Source: Pedococcus sp031456495
Lineage (GTDB): Bacteria; Actinomycetota; Actinomycetes; Actinomycetales; Dermatophilaceae
Assembly (NCBI RefSeq): GCF_031456495.1
Contig: NZ_JAVDUW010000002.1
Coordinates: 372,001 to 436,000, forward strand
Length of the DNA: 64,000 bases
Reading direction: 5' to 3'
The notes under the pieces were generated by a model. The model was not told the DNA's origin. It did no database searches and was given only the letters and a program-made list of their open reading frames with translations. The position numbers and the translations under genes are program-made. Shown piece by piece: positions 58,506-64,000 of the stretch; within the stretch, counting starts at the first letter, position 1; the number at the start of each line of letters is the position of its first letter.

Positions 58506-61331
58506 TCAGTCGGATGACTGCGCCTGGTTCAGCGGTCCTCTCGCATGCTGGTCGCCGACGAGGACCTCGGCCAGCTGCTGACGGCTGGTGATGCCGAGCT
58601 TCGGGAACGCCCGGTACAGGTGCGAGCCCACGGTGCGGTGCGAGAGGAAGAGGCGCTGGCCGATCTCCCGGTTCGACAGGCCGCGTGCCGCGAGCGCCGC
58701 GATCTGGGCCTCCTGCGGCGACAGCTCCTCCTGTCTCCGGGTCGTGGGTTCCCAACCGCGTTCCCCGGTCGCCCTCAGTTCGTGGTCCGCCCGCTGCGCC
58801 CACGGCTGGGCTCCCAGGGCCTCGAAGGCCGTGCGTGCCGATCTCAGGGGCTCCCGTGACTCTGTGACCCTGCGTTGGCGCCGCAGCCACGAGCCGTACG
58901 CCAGCTGCGTGCGCGCCTGGTGCCACGGGAACGTGCGCCCCGCGCCCGACAACGCAGCCCGGAACAGCTCCTCGGCCGAGCCGTCGTCCGCGAGGACCGC
59001 CCTGGCGTGCTCCACCGGGATCCGGGCACCCGCAGCAGGAGAGTCCGAGGCCAGGTCCTCCACCGCAGCGAGCAGGGGCCTTGCTTCCTCGCGGCGGCCG
59101 GTGCTGACCGCCGCCTCCGCCAGGTAGCCGATGGTCCACAGCGACTGCACGCGCTGGTGCGACGGGTCGGTCGGCCGGAAGACGCGCGCCAGCTCGCCGT
59201 AGGCCTGCTCCTGCCGGTTGGACGCGAGCTCTGCCAACCCCCGGGCCAGCTGTGCCCCGGCCAGGAGCGAGGAGCTGGCGTTGGGCAGCTGCAGGGCGAT
59301 CTGCTCCGCCCTGGTCAGAGCCGGATGGCGACCGTGCCACCGTCCGGCGATGGCGTCGATGGTGGCCACGGCCAAGCCGGCCGTTCCCGCCCACACCCGT
59401 TGCCCGGTCTCGGCCGCCAGTCGCATGCCCTCGTCGGCGGAACGACTCGCGTCGAAGACCCCGAGGTTGATCTCCGCCCACGCCCGGATCGACAGGGCCT
59501 CTGCGAGCAGGCTCAGGCGCCCGTCGGTACGCAGCCGGTGGATGGCCGCGGACAGGAACGAGTCCGCGCGGACGAAGTCGCCGGCGCAGAAGGCGGCGAT
59601 CCCCAGAGGAGCCGCCAGGTCCGCCCGTTCGCCCAGGTCGGCCGGCCACCGGTCGAGCTCCGCGAGGATGGACGAGCTCAGCTCGAGCGACTCGGCGAGA
59701 CCGAGGACGGCGAGCACCCGCGGGTCGCCGGGGGGCAGGGCGACCTCACGTGCGGCACCGATGACCTCACGGCGGACCGCGTCCCCCGGATCCCGCCACC
59801 ACACCCTTCGTGCGGCGCCGAAGAGGAGCTGCATCGCCAGGTCGGTGTCGTCGTGCCCGTTGGCATCTCGCGCCAGGTCGACCAGGTGCCGGACATCGGC
59901 GGGGTCGCTCGTCGCGCCGTCGTGGAAGGCGCCCTCCAGCCAGGTCAGGCGGGAGCGGTCGCGCGGGCGCAGGGTCAGCCCCGAGACCTGCGCCCTGAGC
60001 TGCTCGACGTGGGCGTGGCGACCGAGCTGGAACCCGAGCTCCGCCGCGCTGAGCAGCCTCGCGCCCCGGTCCTGCGCGTCCGGCGTGAGCGCCGCGGAGC
60101 GCTCGAGCTGTGCAAGCGCAGTCGCGAAGGCCCCCCGACGGCGAGCCTCGTCGGCAGACCTCTCCAGCTCGGCGGCGATCTGCTCGTCCCGTCCGGCCAC
60201 GGAGCTCGCCCTGTGCCAGGTGGCGCGGTCGGGGTACGCGGCCAGTGCTTCGGCAAGAGCGGCGTGGCCCTTCCTGCGCCGTTCGGGCGTCATGGCGCGT
60301 CGCAGCGCGGAACCCACCAGGGGATGGGCGATGGCGTATGCCGGGCCGTCGACCGTGAGGAACCCCAGGTCCACCGCCGGCGAAACCGCCTCCAGTCCGA
60401 CTGGGGCCCCCGCCAACACGGAAGCAGCAGTCACGAGGAGCTCCACGTCGTCCCCGTCGTCGAGCGCGGCGACGTCAAGCACCGCACGCGCTGAGGGGCT
60501 GACCGCGTCCGCTCTCGCGGTGAAGGCACGTTCGAGGCGGTCGGTCATCGGAAGTGCGCGATCGGCGTCGTCAGCCCAGCTGAGCGTCCCCGACTGCAGC
60601 GCCTTCGCGAACTCGACCAGGGCCAGCGGGTTGCCGCCTGACTCCGCGACGATGCGTTCCCGCATCGGGGATGCGAGCCCGGGGGCGCACGTCGCCACGA
60701 GCTCCTCGGCGACGGTCTCGGGCAGGCTGGGCAGCTCGATCCAGGTGAAGGTCTGGTCGTCCCCGAGCAGTGGTTCTTGGGTGCGCGAGGTGCACAGCAG
60801 GACGATCCGCTCGGTCTCGATCCGCCTGGCGACGAATGCCAGTGCGTCGAGGGTCGGCTGGTCCATCCAGTGGAGGTCGTCGAGCGCCACCAGGAGCGGG
60901 TTCTCGCCGGATGCGCGGACGAGGAGCTCGAGCACTGCCAACGACGTGAAGAACGGGTTGACCGACTCGACTGCGACCATGCCGAAGCACGCCAGCAACG
61001 AGTCACGCTGCTGGGTGGGCAGCTCATCGACGTGGGACAGGACGGGACCGAGCAGCTGGTGCAGGTTGGCGTAGGGCAGGTGCGCCTCACGCTGGCTCCC
61101 GCGCGCCGACAACACGGCGAAACCGGAGTCCCGGGCCCGCTCCGCGACGTGCGCCTGCAGCAGGGTCTTGCCGATCCCAGGTTCCCCGGAAAGGCCCACG
61201 GCCCTTCCAGCGATCTCCACGCCCTCCAGCATGTCGAGCAGCCGGTCCAGCACCTGCTCGCGGCCGAGGAGCGGCGTCCCGGTCGGCATGGCCATGGGTC
61301 GAGCATGAGTGCGTCCACCGGTTTCGTCCAC
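58506..61331 (-). CDS. LuxR-family regulator with AAA ATPase (LAL type)
   Basis: 941 residues. N-terminal AAA domain: Walker A LSGEPGIGKTLLQ, Walker B LLVALDDLHWMD, then a long helical TPR-like region (about 400-830), and a C-terminal LuxR-type helix-turn-helix (LSPQEAQIAALAARGLSNRE, with the recognition helix at LSHRTVGSHLYRAF). LAL regulators are large signal-dependent activators of adjacent catabolic or secondary-metabolic genes. GTG at 61331 sits right behind GGGAGGAG; in-frame ATGs at 61295 and 61289 are alternatives. It lies between an alpha/beta hydrolase-SDR operon and a divergent hydrolase, which are its likely targets. Confidence 0.92.
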   Translation of the reverse strand: MDETGGRTHARPMAMPTGTPLLGREQVLDRLLDMLEGVEIAGRAVGLSGEPGIGKTLLQAHVAERARDSGFAVLSARGSQREAHLPYANLHQLLGPVLSHVDELPTQQRDSLLACFGMVAVESVNPFFTSLAVLELLVRASGENPLLVALDDLHWMDQPTLDALAFVARRIETERIVLLCTSRTQEPLLGDDQTFTWIELPSLPETVAEELVATCAPGLASPMRERIVAESGGNPLALVEFAKALQSGTLSWADDADRALPMTDRLERAFTARADAVSPSARAVLDVAALDDGDDVELLVTAASVLAGAPVGLEAVSPAVDLGFLTVDGPAYAIAHPLVGSALRRAMTPERRRKGHAALAEALAAYPDRATWHRASSVAGRDEQIAAELERSADEARRRGAFATALAQLERSAALTPDAQDRGARLLSAAELGFQLGRHAHVEQLRAQVSGLTLRPRDRSRLTWLEGAFHDGATSDPADVRHLVDLARDANGHDDTDLAMQLLFGAARRVWWRDPGDAVRREVIGAAREVALPPGDPRVLAVLGLAESLELSSSILAELDRWPADLGERADLAAPLGIAAFCAGDFVRADSFLSAAIHRLRTDGRLSLLAEALSIRAWAEINLGVFDASRSADEGMRLAAETGQRVWAGTAGLAVATIDAIAGRWHGRHPALTRAEQIALQLPNASSSLLAGAQLARGLAELASNRQEQAYGELARVFRPTDPSHQRVQSLWTIGYLAEAAVSTGRREEARPLLAAVEDLASDSPAAGARIPVEHARAVLADDGSAEELFRAALSGAGRTFPWHQARTQLAYGSWLRRQRRVTESREPLRSARTAFEALGAQPWAQRADHELRATGERGWEPTTRRQEELSPQEAQIAALAARGLSNREIGQRLFLSHRTVGSHLYRAFPKLGITSRQQLAEVLVGDQHARGPLNQAQSSD

Positions 61332-61488
61332 CCTCCTCCCAGCAGGCGTCGAGGACAGTCATGGGTTGCGTCGTCGTGCGCAAGGCGTGGGACCAGCCCC
61401 AGGGGCACCCTGAACGCTCAAGAACCACTCGTGATCGGCCGGCCCCGCGCCGGGGCCAGCCGACAAGCACCCAGGTCAGGAGCCCGTC

Positions 61489-62226
61489 ATGACGAGTACC
61501 CCCACCGTCGCCTTCGTCCACGGTGCGTTCGCCGACTCCAGCGGGTGGTCGACCACCATGACCGCGCTCGACGCGGCCGGGCTGCCGGTCATCGCCATCC
61601 CCAACGAGCTGCGTGCGCTGGGACGGGACGCCGAGCAGGTACGCAGCGTGGTCGCGACGCTCCCCGGGCCGGTGGTCCTCGTGGGCCACTCCTACGGTGG
61701 CGCCGTCATCGGGGAGGCGGCCCGAGGTGCTGCCAACGTCCGCGCCCTCGTGTTCGTCGCGGCATACATCCTCGACTCCGGCGAGAGCATCGCCACGGTG
61801 CTGGACCCGGCGCGCTTCCCGGGCGGTGAGCTGGGACCCGACACCACGCTGGCGAGGCCGTTCACCGCCGCAGGGTCGCCGGACGGGGCGGCCACGGACG
61901 CCGACCTGTACATCAGGACCGAGAGCTTCGCCCAGGTCTTCGCCGCCGACGTCCCCGCCGAGGTGGCGCGGGTGATGGCGTGGTCGCAACGACCCCTTGC
62001 CACGGGGGCATTCACCGGGCAGGCCGGGCCGCCCGCGTGGCGCGACGTGCAGTCGTGGGCCCTGGTGGCCGAGAACGACAGGGCGATCCCGCCCAGCGGC
62101 CAGAGGTGGATGGCCGAGCGGGCCGGGGCGACCATCGGAACCATCGCCTCCTCGCACGCCGTCATGGTCTCCCAACCGGAGGCGGTGACGGCGACGATCC
62201 TCGAGGCCGTGGCGGCCCTGGGCTGA
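61489..62226 (+). CDS. Alpha/beta hydrolase, cytosolic paralogue
   Basis: 245 residues, no signal peptide. FVHGAFADSSGWSTTM, nucleophile VVLVGHSYGGAVIGEAARG, C-terminal His in IASSHAVMVSQPEAV. It is colinear with the exported hydrolase at 55789-56706 apart from the latter's N-terminal signal region. AGGAG precedes the ATG. Divergent from the LAL regulator, which may control it. It contains a CGGCATAC motif. Confidence 0.9.
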   Translation: MTSTPTVAFVHGAFADSSGWSTTMTALDAAGLPVIAIPNELRALGRDAEQVRSVVATLPGPVVLVGHSYGGAVIGEAARGAANVRALVFVAAYILDSGESIATVLDPARFPGGELGPDTTLARPFTAAGSPDGAATDADLYIRTESFAQVFAADVPAEVARVMAWSQRPLATGAFTGQAGPPAWRDVQSWALVAENDRAIPPSGQRWMAERAGATIGTIASSHAVMVSQPEAVTATILEAVAALG

Positions 62227-62239
62227 CCCGCCCTGCGCC

Positions 62240-63019
62240 TCAGTCGCCGGGTCGCCGCAGCGAGTCGCGGATGCCGTCGATGGCGTCACGGGCCATGGGG
62301 AGCAACGGGTGGCGGATCCGGAAGTCGACGCGGTCGCCCGAGGTCACTCGGACGTGCGGTGCCCACCGCTCGACGGCCGTCGCGAGCTCCTCGCGCCGGC
62401 GCAGTGCCGAGGGCCGGACGAAGCGGTGGGGCAGGAGCGCCGCCTGCTGCAGGTTGGCCTGCAGCGCCTCCGCGGTGTGCGGTGCCTGGCCCACGAACCG
62501 CATGAGCTGCTCCCAGTCCTGCTGCACGTCCGGCGGCAGCGACGGAGGCGCCAGCCGGCGGGCGCCAAGGGCCGTCCCGGACCGGACCGAGCTGTCGGAG
62601 TCGACCTTGGGTCCGTCGTGGACGGCGGTGAAGAGGACGAGCTCGCTGACGTCGGCCCAGGCGACGACGTTCGAGGAGGTCGAGCCGGCCTCGGGTCCGA
62701 ACCACACGCCTCCGGGCCCCACGACCACGGCCGGCCGGCGGCTCCTCAGCAGGCGGTCCGCGCCCAGGATCCCGACGACGAGGGCCATGAAGCCGAAGGC
62801 CAGGATTCCACCGAGCCCCTCGTCGACGAGCAGCGCGAACACGGCGACGAGCGCCACGCCGACGACGACCAGACCGGGGAGGGAGACGCGCGGGTTGAGG
62901 AACGTGAGGGAAGACGGGTCCGACCTGGTCACCTCGACGGGCGCCGGGCCGCGGTCGCGCTGCGCCCACGGTCCGACGTACCAGGTCACGGTCGGATGTC
63001 TCCCGCTGTACATCGGCAT
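62240..63019 (-). CDS. Uncharacterised membrane protein
   Basis: 259 residues, not recognised. A soluble N-terminus of 45 residues, two adjacent membrane helices (about 48-66, LPGLVVVGVALVAVFALLV; and 68-86, GGILAFGFMALVVGILGA), then a cytosolic domain starting RRPAVVVGPGGVWFG and ADVSELVLF whose strand pattern is like a bacterial PH-type domain (weak resemblance). The C-terminus is Arg-rich. ATG at 63019 with GAAGGGGG upstream. Confidence 0.7.
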   Translation of the reverse strand: MPMYSGRHPTVTWYVGPWAQRDRGPAPVEVTRSDPSSLTFLNPRVSLPGLVVVGVALVAVFALLVDEGLGGILAFGFMALVVGILGADRLLRSRRPAVVVGPGGVWFGPEAGSTSSNVVAWADVSELVLFTAVHDGPKVDSDSSVRSGTALGARRLAPPSLPPDVQQDWEQLMRFVGQAPHTAEALQANLQQAALLPHRFVRPSALRRREELATAVERWAPHVRVTSGDRVDFRIRHPLLPMARDAIDGIRDSLRRPGD

Positions 63020-63132
63020 CGGAGCCCCCTTCGCACGACTGGGGACAGGGTAGGGATCCCGCGTGCCCGACGTGGCCGGTTCCGGCGATCCTGCGACGGG
63101 GACCCGTCAGGGGCCGCGCCGTGTGGGACGGC

Positions 63133-64000
63133 TCAGGTGGATGCGGTGACGACCTCGCCGAGGATGCGGCCGGCTTCGTCGAACCGGGCGGGGTCCTCGG
63201 CGGCGAAGTTGAGCCGGAGGTACGGGCCGGAGGGCTCCGCCGGGAACCACTCGGTGCCGGGGGCGACGACCAGCCCACGGGTCTCGCAGTCCCGCACGAC
63301 CTGCTGCACGTCGGTGCCGTCGGGCAGCCGCGCCCACAGGTTGAGGCCACCACGTGGGAGGTGGTCCACGTGCAGGGCGGGTGCATGTGTGGTGACCGCC
63401 TCGAGCAGGCTGTCCCTGCGCGCCCTGAGCTGGTGGCGCATCGATCGCAGGTGCGTGGCCCACGCCGGCTGCGTCACGACGTCGAGCGCGGCTGCCTGGA
63501 GGACCCCGCTGACGTACATGCTCTCCGCGGCCCTGTCGGCGAGGACGCGCTCGCGCGCGGGCCCCCGGGCGACCACCGCCGCGACCCGCAGGGCGGGGGA
63601 GACCGACTTGGTCAGCGACCGCAGGTAGATGACGTGCCCGTCGTCGTCGTGGCCGGCGACCGGCGCGGGGTCGGTATCGATGCCCAGGTCGTGCGCCCAG
63701 TCGTCCTCGACGAGGAACGCACCCCGGTGTCGGACGACCTCGAGCACGGCGAGGCCGGTGTCGCGCGACCACTGCGCACCGGTGGGGTTCGCGAACGTGG
63801 GCTGGGCGTAGAAGGCCCTGGCCCCGGTCGTCGCGAACGCGCGGTCCACCTCGTCGGGGTCGGGTCCGTCGGGACCCGAGGGCACGGGCACGAGCACCAC
63901 CCCGGCCTGCTCGGCCGCGAGGATGGCGCCCCAGTAGGTGGGGGACTCGACGACGAGGGGCTGCCCGGGTCCGACGACCGCCCGGAAGACGGAGCTGAGG
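63133..64000 (-). CDS. PLP-dependent aminotransferase-like protein, 5' end outside the window
   Basis: Partial: 289 codons visible, the reading frame continues past the right edge (LSSVFRAVVGPGQPLVVESP at the boundary). Class I/II aminotransferase fold: ESPTYWGAILAAEQAG, QPTFANPTGAQWS (Asn-Pro-Thr-Gly), the PLP lysine in RSLTKSVSPALRVAAVVA and the C-terminal Arg in YLRLNFAAED. This arrangement is typical of MocR-type regulators with an N-terminal GntR domain, or of stand-alone 2-aminoadipate transaminase-like enzymes; the missing part decides. Confidence 0.85.
   Translation of the reverse strand, partial: LSSVFRAVVGPGQPLVVESPTYWGAILAAEQAGVVLVPVPSGPDGPDPDEVDRAFATTGARAFYAQPTFANPTGAQWSRDTGLAVLEVVRHRGAFLVEDDWAHDLGIDTDPAPVAGHDDDGHVIYLRSLTKSVSPALRVAAVVARGPARERVLADRAAESMYVSGVLQAAALDVVTQPAWATHLRSMRHQLRARRDSLLEAVTTHAPALHVDHLPRGGLNLWARLPDGTDVQQVVRDCETRGLVVAPGTEWFPAEPSGPYLRLNFAAEDPARFDEAGRILGEVVTAST

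Overview
The window is a very GC-rich chromosomal segment (well over 65% G+C by eye, third codon positions nearly always G or C) from an actinobacterium. The order S10-spc-alpha ribosomal operons, secY-adk-map-infA-rpmJ, rpsM-rpsK-rpsD-rpoA-rplQ-truA and rplM-rpsI-glmM, together with glpX next to a DUF4245 gene and xseBA, points to Actinomycetota, probably Micrococcales; a member of the Intrasporangiaceae is plausible but is inference.

Layout. 1-0.7 kb: end of an upstream region with an unrecognised exported protein and a terminator. 1.1-10.9 kb: continuous ribosomal protein operon(s) rpsJ to rplO, ending in a 20-bp-stem terminator. 11.1-18.0 kb: secY, adk, map, infA, rpmJ, rpsM, rpsK, rpsD, rpoA, rplQ. 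18.1-33.3 kb: accessory genes that break the usual rplQ-truA-rplM linkage: a convergent MFS gene before truA, then a secreted protein, an ABC-F ATPase, a 1,936-residue two-headed secreted amylopullulanase, a MarR/MFS divergent pair, a PPOX-family protein and an ArsR-MFS operon. 33.5-36.0 kb: rplM-rpsI and glmM. 36-50.3 kb: metabolism and maintenance (L-2-hydroxyglutarate oxidase, Ohr, beta-carbonic anhydrase, class I fumarase, PfkB kinase, GlpX, XseAB, TetR/DoxX pair, IspH, a cytochrome P450, RmuC, a GNAT-Nudix fusion). 50.4-53.6 kb: an uncharacterised two-gene unit, a 236-residue protein made of two homologous 74-residue modules behind a leader-like N-terminus, followed by a membrane M50 (HEFGH) metallopeptidase with a PqqD-like N-terminus and a paired-CxxC extracellular domain. 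53.7-55.7 kb: thioesterase and YchF. 55.8-64 kb: alpha/beta hydrolases, an SDR, a large LuxR-type (LAL) regulator, a membrane protein and a truncated aminotransferase.

Most notable beyond the genes: (i) the 8-mer GTATGCCG/CGGCATAC occurs about 28 times (GTATGCC 30 times), several-fold more than base composition predicts, carries rare TAT and GCA codons into genes, and forms the stems of two terminators; (ii) the two-module protein plus PqqD-M50 peptidase pair is the best candidate for an undescribed peptide-processing system; (iii) three local regulators have clear candidate operators: 13-bp-period repeats at ArsR, a 20-bp palindrome at MarR, and two AGTGGA-N8-TCCACW sites at TetR/DoxX; (iv) two mini-ORFs exactly bridge rplR-rpsE and infA-rpmJ by stop/start overlaps; (v) many single genes have a TANNNT box only 6-7 nt before the start codon, suggesting leaderless transcripts. 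No tRNA, rRNA, CRISPR array, insertion sequence or prophage was seen. All counts are by eye.
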